A DNA stretch of 64,000 nucleotides from Poecilobothrus nobilitatus. Its lineage: Eukaryota; Arthropoda; Insecta; Diptera; Dolichopodidae. Both the position numbers and the translations under genes were made by a program. Positions 11,311 through 22,929 of the stretch are shown one piece after another. The stretch spans positions 106,406,185-106,470,184 of the forward strand of contig OX352773.1 of the NCBI GenBank assembly GCA_947095535.1, written 5' to 3'. The notes beneath the pieces are model-generated. The model did no database searches. It was not told the DNA's origin and worked only from the letters and a program-made list of their open reading frames with translations. Within the stretch, counting starts at the first letter, position 1; every line of letters begins with the position of its first letter.

Positions 11311-11439
11311 ATACAGAAGTTTTGATATGAATTAATAGTTGAGTTAGGATTGTGTTAATATAACATGATTCAAATTATAATGCAATAAAATTTATAAAAT
11401 GCTCATTCAGAGCACAAGAAATAAAAACTAAAGTCGAAA

Positions 11440-12007
11440 CGGTTAAACAAATATCTCTATACCATTATAAGAGAAAGTTTTCATTGCGGCATTCAGGAAA
11501 CATATAATCAAATTAAGTTCAAAATATATTACCCCAAATTACTAGAGTTAATTCAGATTGTAATTAATCAATATGAAGTTTGACAAACTGTCAAGTATGA
11601 CAGAAGTCCTATAAGACCCAAATTTGAAATTAGTGAAACTCCATCAGATAAATGATATAATTCACATTGACACTTACGTTATTATGAGACATATCTTCTT
11701 AACAATTATAGACAAGTTCTCTAAGTTTGGTACGGTATATAATCTTAGAGACAGAACTCATGTTACTATCATAGAAAAATTAGAACAATATTTCTCGCAA
11801 GTACGGAAATCGAAAAAAATTATGGCCGATAATGAGTTTAAGGCAATCCGAATTAAAGAATTTCTGATAGAAAAAGGAGTAAGTCTACATCTGACAAAAC
11901 CAAACAGTCATACTGGTAATGCAGATATAGAAAGATTTCACAATACCATCGCGGAAAAATTCAGAATACTACGGGTAAATAAAACCAATTTCTCGGTACA
12001 ACCATAA
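11440..12007 (+). pseudogene. Ty3/gypsy copy 1: integrase zinc-binding region and catalytic core, truncated
   Basis: The HHCC-like N-terminal domain lies in broken frames at about 11460-11620 (ends YEVCQTVKYDRS-like). The core is open at 11624-12007, with the DDE-type acidic residues visible: Asp in HIDTYV, Asp in MADNEFKAI, Glu in DIERFHNTI. The frame ends abruptly at FSVQP-stop. The natural continuation (VQPLIQQAV...IYNNRYHST) is found at 15382 and 16440 instead, so the integrase has been split. The 9 bases GGTACAACC occur at both sides of the split (11995-12003 and 15384-15392). Confidence 0.85.
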
Positions 12008-12421
12008 AGAAATCATATACATAGAGAATTCACGTAGAAGAAAAAATCGTAGTCAATTTCATTGATTTGAAATTGTTGGATAAAATTAAAAACACGTTTT
12101 TTCAATTTGGAATTCAGAAGAGAACTAAAAAATTTTTATTCAATGTACAGTATATTATTTAGTAATGTTATAAAGAAATGTCATTCAGTTTAATGTACAG
12201 TAGTGGAAATAAGTAGTTATATAATTTAATATTGATTTGAAAGTCTCCAATACTATCCCTCAAATCTATATTACAATTAAATAAAAAAAAAAAATTAAAT
12301 AACAATAATAATTTATAGATTACGAATTTTATGAGATACCTAACATATAGGTTAGTTTTAAATGTTTAATTTTCGATAAATTTTTAGTAAATATATCTGA
12401 TACCATATCGTCTGTTGAAAT
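12008..12421. other. Non-coding spacer shared by all three gypsy blocks
   Basis: No gene. The same sequence follows the integrase core in copies A (30534-30920) and B (50134-50534), with a homopolymer-A tract of varying length. Because it lies immediately 3' of the minus-strand copia remnant it could be copia LTR or untranslated DNA, but no LTR pair is visible. Confidence 0.5.
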
Positions 12422-13625
12422 CTAGTTTAATTTTATTAGTCCATCTTGGTAAATTTGTCTGATATAGTGAACACGGATATGTTTGCTCCTGGAATGATAC
12501 ACTGGATTTTTAACTAGCTCTTGAGCACTTAAGTTTTCTCCAAGTTCAGAACCATTTAACAAATTTACGAAGCACAACTCTTTCACCAAGCTCCTCAAAT
12601 AAACAGTTTCTTTTGAAGCACTTGATAGTGCCATATAATCTGTTTCTGTGCTTGACAAGGCGACGGTTTGTTGTTTTTTAGACTCCCAGACCACAGCTCC
12701 CCGAGCAATCCAATGATCCAATAGAGTTGAACATTTTCTGCTTACATTCATGTTAAAATTATTTAATAAATCTTTTATAAACTGACTTTGCGAAATACTA
12801 ATAGTTTGATTTTTTTCATCTCTATTAATTTCAATTCCCAAGAAATAATCGATGGGTCCTTTGTCGACAATGTCAAATTCTAGGCTAATTTTATATTTTA
12901 TGTCATACAATTTTTCTTGAGATGAGCTTGCAATTGTGATGTCATTTTCATAGACTGCAACTAAAATGATGACTTCATCTTCTCTTAATATATATACACA
13001 TGAATCAGCATTACATCGAGTAAGTCCAATTGATTTTAATGTGGTGTCTAATTTCGTGTTCCACTCTCGTCCTGATTGTTTAAGTCCGTACAGCCCTTTC
13101 TTCAACTTGCAGACTTTATTTGGAAAATTTGGATTCACGAAGAATACCGGTTCTTCCATAAATATTTCATTCTTCAAATCTCCATTTAAATATGCTGCCG
13201 TGACATCCATTTGGTGTACAATAAGGTCAAACTCTACAGATAAGGCTAAAATCAGACAAATTGCAGAATATCTCACAACGGGGGAAAAAGTTTCATTATA
13301 ATTTATTCCAAAATTCTGACTGCAACCTTTTGCAACAAGTCTTGCTTTGTATCGTTCTATGTCTCCATTTTTATCACGCTTTATATTGAATACCCATTTG
13401 GATTTGATTGCCTGGTAATTTTTTGGCAAATCTAGTGACTCCCACGTTCCATTTGTCAAAAGAGACTTATACTCCAGATTCATAGGAGATAACCATTTAT
13501 CTGCATCTTTACGTGTTAAAGGTTCTTTTACTGTCCAGGAATTTGAAATATTTTTATCATCTAAACTTATTAGATTAACTGAATTTACTGAATTTAATAA
13601 TTTTAACTGAATATTAACTGAATTT

Positions 13626-13775
13626 TCGTGGTCTACCACGTAAACCAGTTCATATTATTCTTGGTCTTCCACCGACATTCCGTGTTGATTCACATTGATT
13701 TCGTGGTCTACCACGTAAACCAGTTCATATTATTCTTGGTCTTCCACCGACATTCCGTGTTGATTCACATTGATT
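13626..13775 (-). repeat. 75-bp in-frame tandem duplication in the copia linker
   Basis: Positions 13626-13700 and 13701-13775 are the same 75-base unit (25 codons on the minus strand). Each unit carries two Gly-Arg-Pro-Arg cores (GGRPR and RGRPR) and one TGA codon between them. The period is a multiple of three, so the frame would be kept. Confidence 0.9.
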
Positions 13776-13854
13776 GCCAATATCATTATTTGGTAGTTTA
13801 TTATTAGCATTTTGCAACTGAGCAAAATTTTCAACAGCAACCGTTTTATTATGA

Positions 13855-13962
13855 ACAGTATCAGCAAAATTTGCATTATAAACAGTATCAGCAACATTTT
13901 CATTATAAACAGTATCAGCAACATTTGCATTATAAGCAGTATTAGCGACATTTTTATCATCA
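13855..13962 (-). repeat. Four 27-bp units encoding nonapeptide repeats in the copia linker
   Basis: Units start at 13855, 13882, 13909 and 13936. On the minus strand they read NVADTVYNE with variations (NVANTAYNA, NFADTVHNK). The changes between units are mostly single bases. Confidence 0.85.
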
Positions 13963-14099
13963 ATAGCATCAAAAAACACATCTTTACTACCTTCATTATT
14001 TTTGTTAAATAGTTGAATTGTTACCTGACTCTTCCAAGAATTTAACTCACGGCTTTTATGAATTTTTCGATTACTTGCTTCGAACAACAACTTCTGCAA

Positions 14100-14790
14100 A
14101 ATTTGGTTGTGGTGGTGCTACGGGTTCGGATAGCTGCCATACAACTTCTTTAAATGAAACTAACTCAGTGTCCGTCCGCACGATCACTCAAAAAATAAAG
14201 GAGCTAGGAGGCTGAAATTTTTACAAAATTGTTAGTTTTGCTATTTAACTCCAGCATTTTCGGCCGCCGGGTTCGAGTAGCTGCCATACAACTTCTTTCT
14301 TTAAATGGAAATAACCCAGTGTCTATTCAATCTAGGTATCTGAAATTTTGCAAATGATGATCCAGTTTTATGGCAACAACTTCTGTAAAATTTGGTTGTG
14401 ATGATATGACAGGTTCGGATAGTTGGCATACAACTTCTCTTTTTAAATGAAAATAACTCCGTGTCTATTGAAGCTAGCTATCTGAAATTTAGTGAAAAAG
14501 TGTCGAGTTGCATGCCAAAAACTTTTGTAAAATTTGATTGGTCTAAAGCAGCCGGTTCAGGCTTCTTTCATTTCTTTGCATTGGAACTTAATTAAGCTAG
14601 GCGCAATAGATTCGGGTAGCTGCCTTACAACTCCACAATTTACATAAATATATTTCTGTAGTTCGGTTCTAAAACATCTGAATGTTTTTAAAATATGATC
14701 AAGTTTTATTGAAACAGGATATATTACGTTCATACGGGTATCCCAGAGTTGACACAGTCTACTCTATTGCACTCTTCCTCGTTTTTTTCT
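14100..14790 (+). mobile_element. Helentron-associated (HINE/DINE-like) non-autonomous element, 5'-truncated
   Basis: Shares with the element at 59415-61020 a GTCCGTCCG-CACGAT-ACTCAAAAA stretch (about 14171-14200), the subterminal TACGGGTATC (14732-14741), a short hairpin right after it (AGTTGAC...GTCTACT) and the tail TTCCTCGTTTTT. The middle has four loose repeats built on GGTTCGGATAGCTGCCATACAACTTC (about 14121, 14268, 14411, 14565). The left subterminal repeat is missing, so the 5' boundary is approximate; it abuts the copia linker. Confidence 0.55.
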
Positions 14791-15381
14791 ATTTTTAATC
14801 CTATTGTAACTTTTTAATCCTGTTTATTTTAACTTTATTTGCTACTTTTATTCACCTTCAAAAAACCACTGTTAAATTGAATAACCTTCACCTTCAAAAA
14901 TCTTCACTTCTTTTCTTATATTGTGATAATAAATATCGATCTGCTATTAAACTAAATAGCATCTCGTTTGAAGTTTTAAAATATTGTAAGAATTACTTAG
15001 AAAATATTTCATTGATTAAAAAGAAAAAAGTATATTTTTTAGAGTGAAGGAAAATAAGTTTAAATTTATATTAATTCACACATTTTTTCATATTTTATAC
15101 TTTTATAAAAATAAATCTTCTATCTATGGTTGGATTATGAAAACAATTAAAATTGATTGATAAAAAATCAAGGCAGCATCGAGGTTTTCTGTTTTTTTAA
15201 GAAGTGGAAAAGGTTATATGAAGAAATATATACAGATGTACATACATCGATTGACATACAAACAAAAAAGAAAAGAAAAACCAAACAAAAATAAAAATAA
15301 ACTAAAATACGATCCAGTTAATTTTACAAAATTAAAAAAACTGTCTTTTTTCTTCCATGTGAATACGTATATAGTTATTTT

Positions 15382-15696
15382 ATGGTACAACCTTTAATAC
15401 AACAAGCTGTTGGAATCTATAATAACAGATACCATTCAACAATTAAGTACTGCCAAATTGAAGTACAAAATCATAAAATTAAATCTGGAGAAGTAAAAGA
15501 AAATTTAGAAACCATTAAACTAAAGCAAATCGAAAAACTAAATAAAAACAGAGAAAACTATGTTAAAACTCGCTCAACATGTTTTGTGAAAAACTGCAAA
15601 GCTGTTAGACACAAAGAGCAACCCAAAATTGTCACAACCCACAGGATTTGTATAAATAAACTTAGAACAAGAACTTCACTCAAACTGAGATTATAA
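15382..15696 (+). CDS. Gypsy integrase C-terminal fragment (first copy)
   Basis: 104 codons from ATG 15382. IYNNRYHSTIKYCQIEVQ is the end of the gypsy integrase core/C-terminal domain boundary, and ENLETIKLKQIEKLNKNREN plus KAVRHKEQPK is the basic C-terminal domain. It begins with the residues VQP at which the integrase core at 11624-12007 stops, so it is the displaced second half of the same kind of protein. It is unlikely to act alone. Whether the ATG is used is unknown, since the family has no start here. Confidence 0.7.
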   Translation: MVQPLIQQAVGIYNNRYHSTIKYCQIEVQNHKIKSGEVKENLETIKLKQIEKLNKNRENYVKTRSTCFVKNCKAVRHKEQPKIVTTHRICINKLRTRTSLKLRL

Positions 15697-16439
15697 TTCA
15701 TATCATACATATAACTAAATATTAACTCATTTTCGACCATTGTTAGATTTTTCGAACAGTAAAATTCACTATTTTCATATATGTTTTTTCTATGAGACCT
15801 GTATATTTTATATTAAACATGTAAACAATAATAATTATTAGATAGCTGGGTTCTTCCACTATTTTTTGGTATTTTTATTAAAATTTATAATTATATATTT
15901 CCTACATTTATTCACCTTCAAAAAACCATTGTTAAATTGAATAGCCTTCACCTTCAAAAATCTTCACTTCTTTTCTTATATTCTGATAATAAATATCGAC
16001 TGCTATTAAACTAAATAGCTTCTCGTTTGAAGTTTTAATATATTGTAAGAATTACTTAGAAAATATTTCATTGATTAAAAAGAAAAAAGTATATTTTTTA
16101 GAGGGAAGGAAAATAAGTTTAAATTTATATTAATACACACATTTTTTCATATTTTATACTTTTATAATAATAATTTTTGTACCTATGGTTGGGTTATGAA
16201 AACAATTAAAATTGATTGATAAAAAATCAAGGTAGCATCGAGGTTTTTTGTTTTTTTAAGAAGTGGAAAAGGTTGTATGAAAAAATATATACAGATTTAC
16301 ATACATCGATTGACATACAAACAAAAAAAAAAGAAAAACAAAACTAAAATGAAAGTAAACTAAAATACGATCCAGTTAATTTTACGAAATTAAAAAAACT
16401 GTTTTTTTTCTTCCATATGAATACGTATATAGTTATTTT

Positions 16440-16748
16440 ATGGTACAACATTTAATACAACAAGCTGTTAGAATCTATAATAACAGATACCATTCAACAA
16501 TTAAGTACTCCCAAATTGAAGTACAAAGTCATAAAATTAACTCTGCAAAAGTAAAAGAAAATCTAGAAACCATAAAACTAAGGAAAATCGAAAAACTAAA
16601 TAAAAACAGAGACAACTATGTTGAACCTCGTTCAACAGGTTTTCTGAAAAACTGCAAAGCTGTTAGACACAAAGAGCAACCCAAAATTGTCCCAACCCAC
16701 AGAATTTGTATAAATAAACTTAGAACTTCACTCAAACTGATATTATAA
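16440..16748 (+). CDS. Gypsy integrase C-terminal fragment (second copy)
   Basis: 102 codons from ATG 16440, about 85% identical to the first copy (IYNNRYHSTIKYSQIEVQ, KAVRHKEQPK, shared terminal HRICINKLRT). The two-codon difference near the end comes from a small indel (RTRTS versus RTS). Both copies remain open, which may only reflect youth of the duplication. No env or LTR could be identified downstream. Confidence 0.7.
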   Translation: MVQHLIQQAVRIYNNRYHSTIKYSQIEVQSHKINSAKVKENLETIKLRKIEKLNKNRDNYVEPRSTGFLKNCKAVRHKEQPKIVPTHRICINKLRTSLKLIL

Positions 16749-16800
16749 TTAATATCATACATACAACTAAATATTAACCCATTTTCGGCCACTGTTCGAT

Positions 16801-17551
16801 ATTTTATATTAAAATTGTAAATAATAAAAACTTTGAACTTTTAGCTTTCCAATGAGTGTTTCAAACTCAAAATTGATTATAACTTATTCCCGAAATAGAT
16901 AGGCGGCGAAAGTACCTTTATCTTTAATAGTTTTTTTGGAAATTATTAAAACAATTTTGAAATGTATAAAGAAAGTAATAATGACATTTTATTGTTAAAA
17001 ATCCATATTTTCTATTTCCTTTAACTAATTTTCAAATTTTTCACACCATGCTCCTTGACATTCGCACAAGTACAGCTGTTCGAAAAATCGAATATTGGCC
17101 GCTATTTGACATTTTTTTTTACACGTTTTAAGATTTTTTTGTATTTTTAAGTTATTTATGAAAGCAAATTTTTTGCCAACAAAATGGCGTTATATAACTT
17201 TTGGGGTGTAAGATTATTATTACTCGCACCTATAACAAATACAAATAATGCAAATATATTTAACAAAAAATCATGATTAAAAGAAATATAAAAGATTCTT
17301 TCTATCGACAAAAGAGTTTAATGTAATATGATAATTTAATTTAATTTGTTTTTTTTAATCTCAAAAAGAGCGTTAGTTCGTACAGAGTGAGTACAATATT
17401 AAATTCATTTAAATCCATTATTATTATTATAGGCGAATATACATTATTAAATTTTTTTAAATTATTATAAGAAAGAAAAGAGAAAGAAAAAAAAAAATGT
17501 TGGTTATTTGACTAAAATTATTAAGCTATATTATTATATTATTTATGTAGA
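16801..17551. other. Non-coding spacer with one arm of a long-range inverted repeat
   Basis: No gene. Positions 17075-17116 (GCTGTTCGAAAAATCGAATA... through GCCGCTATTTGACATTTTTT) are the reverse complement, with few mismatches, of 25910-25952 at the 3' end of the piggyBac remnant. Everything between the arms would fit one piggyBac copy filled with later insertions. Confidence 0.5.
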
Positions 17552-19922
17552 CTAGTAAAAAAGCCCGTCATACGACGGGTATAAGTAGAAAAATATAGCT
17601 TTTGTGAAAGTTTCCTCAGTTTTATGAACAATTTAATTTTAGTAAATTTATTCAAATACTTATATGTATTATATTTAGATATTGATAAATGTAAAATTTA
17701 TTGCTAAAGTGTTTTAAATAATGAAAAACCTCAATGATGCTGTGAAGTAGTTTCTTTCAAAAATGTAATAAAAATGATTATTTAATAAATCTCATCTCTT
17801 GTAAATTTCTTTATCAAGCTTTGGATTAAAAAACCAAAGGCTGGATTAAAAACCAATGGTAAATAAATCTTTGCCAATAGTAACAAAAATTTTCGCTTCG
17901 AAAAAAATACAGTATCAAACTTTATAATTTTGAAACTAAACTATACTGATCTGAATATCTGATGCATTTACCTAATTATAATTATATAGTACACTTGTTA
18001 TATTTTTCTATGGTTCCCATAGCAAATGCTTCAAAACTTTTTTTGTTATATTTTTCAAACAAATTTTTACTCTATCCGTAATAATATTCTGCCTCTTTAT
18101 CTGTAGCTTTCGTTACAAAATCTTCACACCGTAAGTTCTGCGCACCTTTTATGTAAAACAATAAAAATTGGCTGTGCATATAAGGTTTAAGATTTAGAAA
18201 ATAAAAATCATAAAAGAAGCATAAAATTAAGAAAATGTTACACATTCAAAATTTAATTGAAAATTGTGATTTTATAATTTAAATTGCGCTCCTTTAAAAG
18301 CTTTGATTTTACGCACTGCTTTATTTTTTTTATAATTAACTACATAATATATGTATATACCCATATTTTTATTCATATATCTATATTATGGACTAAACTT
18401 GTTTTTTCTTTCTTTTCGTAGGATAACATTTTAATATTTATTGTTTTTTATCTGTTATGTACGTAAATATTAGATACACGTTTCTTTCTTTTCATAGCAT
18501 AACATTTGTTAAATTAACATTTAACATAACAGTAGGGTACGCTAATCAGCAGCAGCTTGACTTTTATTATATTTAGAAGTACACTTGTTATATTTTTCTA
18601 TGTTGCCATAGCAATAATATATAGTACACTTGTTATATTTTTCTATGGTTGCCATAGCAAATGCTTCAAAACTCTTTTTGTTATATTTTTCAAACAAATT
18701 TTTACTCTATCCGTAATAATATTCTGTCTCTTTATCTATCGCTTTCTCTACAAAATCTTCACACCGTAAGTTTTACGCACCTTTTATGTAAAACAATAAA
18801 AATTGGCTGTGCATATAATGTTGAAGATTTAGAAAATAAAAATCATAAAAGAAGCATAAAATTAAGAAAATGTTACACATTCAAAATTTAATTGAAAATT
18901 GTGATTTTATAATTTAAATTGCGCTCCTTTAAAAGCTTTGGTTTTACGCACTGCTTTATTTTTTTATAATTTCTACTTAAAAATGCAACTCTTTAAAAAC
19001 TTTGATTTATGCACTGCCTTGTTTTTTCATTCTTTTCATAGCATAACATTTTAATTCTTTTTTCTATCTGTTATGTACCTAAATATCAGATGTACGTTTC
19101 TTTCTTTTCATAGCATAACATTTAATATTTTTTTTTTCTATCTGTTATGTACGTAAATATTAAAATGTTATGATTTTAAAAGAAAAAAACATACCTCTGA
19201 ATGTTTTTTTCTTTTAAAATCATAACATTTTAATAGTTCTTTTTTTCTTTAAAAATATTTAAAAACAGTCAATAACATTTTTTGTTCTCTTTTTTTCTAT
19301 TCGTTTTTTTTTCTTCGCAGTATTACATTTATTTTTTTTTTTGTTTTCTGTTATTTACGTACGCTAAGTATTTCTTTTATTTTTTTTAAATATTAAATTT
19401 ATACATACAGTCTATTTAAAAAATATAAATTATAACCTATAGAACATTTTGAATTTTTTTTTGTTCGTTTATGTTTACCGTCCATTCATTCATATTAATA
19501 ACTGTTGCCTATATAAAAAATAATAAATTTATAATAAATCTAATATATGTATACCCATATTTTTATTCATATATCTATATTATGGGCTAAACTTCTGATT
19601 CTTAAATTGTACTATATTATGGCAAAATTTTTAAAAAATTAAGAAAATGTTACTTAGCAAAATTTAAATAAAAATATTATTGCAATTTTATAATGTTCTA
19701 CTTAAAAATACGACCCTCTAAAAACTTTGATTTAGACACTGCCTTGTTTTTTCTTTCATTTCATAGCATAACATTATATTTATTGTTTTCTATCTGTTAT
19801 ATGGGTAAATATCAGATGTACGTTTCTTTCTTTTCATAGTACAACATTTGTTAAATTAACATTTAACATAACAGTAGGGCACGCTACTCAGCAGCAGCAA
19901 CTTGTCTTTTATTATATGTAGA
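17552..19922 (-). mobile_element. Non-autonomous Helitron with a duplicated 5' end, minus strand
   Basis: Minus-strand 5' end TCTACATATAATAAAAGACAAG begins at 19922 and is preceded by host A. The 3' end (a GC hairpin ACCCGTCGTATGACGGGC, then TTTTTTACTAG) finishes at 17552 and is followed by host T, the A|TC...CTAG|T rule for Helitrons. A second 5' end (TCTAAATATAATAAAAGTCAAG) lies at 18577. The internal block around CTATGG-TGCCATAGCAAATGCTTCAAAACT is repeated at about 18010 and 18645, so two units share one 3' end. No Rep/helicase frame is present. Confidence 0.8.
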
Positions 19923-19993
19923 TATTTGAAAATCAAGTTTGTTTAAAACTATTAGGTAAACTAAGTTAATTGAATTAATTATAAGACGAAATT

Positions 19994-22929
19994 TTATGTT
20001 ATTAAATTTTTATACTCTTTTTTAAATGTTTTAAAGTTTTTAATTTTGATTGTTGGTGGTATTTTGTTGAGTTCTTTGATGCATTTACTGTAGACGTTAC
20101 ATATGCCCCTTATTGTTCTGAAATCTCCTGCGTTCCTAGTACTATACTGGTGTATATTTATTCCTTGATGAAGTGTTGAGTTAGTTATTATTTGATTGTT
20201 TATTATTTTATGAATATGGCTCACTTGTAGTAATTTATATTGTTGATTGACGTTTAGTATGTTATATTTTCTGTATAAACTACTTGTTGGTGTCCTAATA
20301 TTCAGATTATACAAATTTTTAATTGCTTTGTTTTGTATAGTTTGGATTTTATTTATATTTTGCTGTGTAGTTAATCCCCATATGATTTGTCCATATGTTA
20401 TATTACTGTGGAAGAGACTGAAATATGTTGATCTTTTGGTGTTTGTCGGCATGGTGTCCGAAATTTTTTTAAAAATTCCAGCAGCTCTTCTACATTTTCT
20501 GTCGACTTCGCTCACATGCATATTCCAATTTAGATCTTGATCTATTATTAGTCCCAAGTATTTATAATTATTTACCTTTTCTATTTTTGTATTATTATAA
20601 GTTATATTTAGGTTTATTTGATCTGGCCCTTTAATCAGCATATATTTTGTTTTAGTTGTGTTAATTGTTAATTTATATTTATTTATCATTTTTAGCAGTA
20701 TTTCATTATCCAAATTAATATTATTTTCTAAAACGGTGTAATCATCTGCAATGTAAACAACAGCCAAATCATCAGCATACATGAATATCTCACCATATGT
20801 TTGTATGTTAGCTATTTCATTCACATAAATAGGAAATAGCGTAGGATCCAGTGAACTAAACCAGTGAACCTTGCACAACTCCATACTCTACGTTTTCATT
20901 CTTACTTTTTAGTTTTTCCAGTTCTGCAAATTGACACCTATTAGTTAGGTAACTTTTGAACCATTTATGTGAAGCTCCTTTTACCCCTACACCATACAAA
21001 ACTTTCAATAAGATATTCCTATCTACTGAGTCGAAGGCTTTTGTTAAGTCATAGAAAACAATTGCTATTTTTTTTTTTATATTTTTCTTTTCTTGTATTA
21101 AATTTATCAAGTCAAATAGAGCAGTTTCAGTGTTCGAATTCTTACGAAATCCATACTGTCTGTTACTTATTATACTATATTTATTCAAGTATTCTGAGAA
21201 CTGACTATTAACTGTTGTTTCTATAATTTTACTAAATATGGGTGATATTGCTATTGGTCTAAAATTACTAATATTTTCTTCATCTCCATTTTTAAAAATA
21301 GGCACAATTTTACTTAATTTTAGTTCTTGTGGAAATGTTGAGGTTTCGAAAGTTGTATTTACTAAAGAGCTTATGTATGGCACAAGCTCATTCTTACATG
21401 CTTTAATTGTTTTAGTTTCAATGCTATCTGAACCAGTTGAATTGGAGTTTTACATTTTTTTACCTCACTGTAACTGACCTTGCTGAAGTTAAATTTATGA
21501 TTAATTTTTTCGAAAGAGAAAAATGTATTCTTTACTATTTTATTTGCTAAAGACTCTCCTATTGTGCTATAATATTTATTAAACCTATTTAATTTATTTA
21601 TTTTTTCAAATTCTGGCATGTTGCTGTTATAAAATTTACTAGTTACTCTACTTTTCGTCTTTGTAATTAGTTCTTTTATGACTTTCCAGGTTTTGCTGGA
21701 GTCATTGTTGCAGTTTTGGAATTTTCTGTCATAAAATTCCATTTTTTTTGTTTGTTTTATTTTTGTGAGTTTATTTAGCCAATGTTTGTATGTTTCTTTT
21801 ATTTGTATATTATCATAATTGTTTATCAATTTTCGTTGCCAGTAATTTTTTGTCTTTATTAAATCAACCACTTCATTATCGATCTTTAGAATAGAGATCG
21901 ATAACTTCTTCTAAGAAGATCAACACTTCTTTAGATCTTTAGAACCACTTCATTATCGATTCTTTAGAATATTTTTTATTTTGTTTTATATTTACAATTT
22001 TGGTTGATTTTTCCAATCCATTTTTAATATTATTGGCTAAAATTTCATATTTTTCATCTGCAGTTAAATTATATTCCAAATTAAATAATTCATTATCTGC
22101 TACTACTTTTCTGAGTGTATCATAATTTGTTATTGCACGTTGTATATTATTATTTTGGTCTATTTTATTACTATTTGAGAGATGTCCCGTTTCAATAAAC
22201 ATTATATCATGATCAGAGATATCATATTGTAATTGAGTAATTTCAATATTTTGATTGATATCATTTGTTAGTACGTGATCTAAACATGTGCCGGCAACAT
22301 AACGTGTTATTGTTTTGTTACAAAAGAAGAATCCATTACTATAAATAATATTCTTATATTCTTCAACGCTATTATCTTTTTGATTTAAAATATTAAAATT
22401 AAAATCTCCTACAATCAGTTTTTTTTTTATTTAGTTTAAGTGTGTTTAATTTATAATCTAGTGTATTAAAAAAAATTGAATTAAATTCTTTGTTTTGTAT
22501 AGGAGGTCTATATACGGCCATAATATTATAGTGATTGTTTTGTTTTGAAATTATTTTTGTTGTGATAAAACTAGTGTAATCATCACAAAAAATGTCAAGG
22601 ACATTAAAATTAATAGTTTTATGTTTAAATATACCTTTTCTGCTAGATCTACATGAAAGTACTTTTTCATAGCCTGGAATATGTATTGTGTCTTTTTCAT
22701 CATTATTGATCCAAGTTTCAGTAAAAACAATAACATGGATAACTTTGTGAACATTGTCTAGTAAGTACAATATGTCATCTATTTTGTTCTTTAACCTTCG
22801 GATATTAGCATACATAATTTTTAAGTGTTTGTGATCAGAGAAAGTTAGATTTTCTAGTTGATTTATATAAATATTTTTTGGGTAAAAAGGCAAACGGAAG
22901 TCGATATTTTGGTTAATCAATGACGTCAT
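19994..22929 (-). pseudogene. LINE ORF2 (endonuclease + reverse transcriptase) pseudogene
   Basis: Starts at ATG 22929, overlapping the ORF1 stop by 17 bases. The endonuclease is visible at 22929-22399 (IMYANIRRLKNKIDDIL, FTETWI, then YRPP). The RT entry region is at 21383-20856 (NFRPIAISPIFSK, QYGFRKNSNTETAL, FYDLTKAFDSVDRN, GVVQGS), with the catalytic YADDLAVV near 20760-20790. The C-terminal region RSTYFSLFHSNITYG...HQYSTRNAGDFR runs to the stop at 19994. Frameshifts occur near 22400, 21900 and 21375, and the PQG turn before YADD is damaged around 20860. A roughly 77-bp local duplication (ACCACTTCATTATCGAT at 21867 and 21944) breaks the frame. Confidence 0.88.

Larger units (their letters stand above)
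12422..14088 (-). pseudogene. Ty1/copia RT-RNase H pseudogene
   Basis: The main open frame is 13639-12422 (about 400 codons). It contains the copia RT entry motifs KWVFNIKRDKNGDIERYKAR, FSPVVRYSAI, MDVTAAYLNGDL and CKLKKGLYGLKQSGREWN, then the catalytic region near 12940-12955. That region reads YEND instead of YVDD, so one metal-binding position is lost. FLGIEI follows. A segment of roughly 100 codons (the LVGSLMYL/TRPDI region) is missing before the RNase H part (WESKKQQTVALSSTETDYMA). Upstream, at 14088-13640, is the linker between integrase and RT, with short repeats and two in-frame TGA codons. It is opposite in strand to the gypsy block beside it. Confidence 0.88.
14841..16800 (+). repeat. 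Two copies of a roughly 0.9-kb gypsy 3' segment, 1060 bp apart
   Basis: TTCACCTTCAAAAAACCA occurs at 14851 and 15911, and similarity continues to about 15755 and 16800 respectively. Each copy has about 530 bp of non-coding DNA followed by an integrase C-terminal frame. Confidence 0.88.

Noticed and set aside
12966..13301. 111-codon plus-strand frame
   Set aside because: Antisense to the copia RT frame.
20247..21477. Plus-strand frames at 20247-20540, 20969-21211 and 21238-21477
   Set aside because: Antisense shadows of the minus-strand LINE ORF2, which has recognisable RT motifs.
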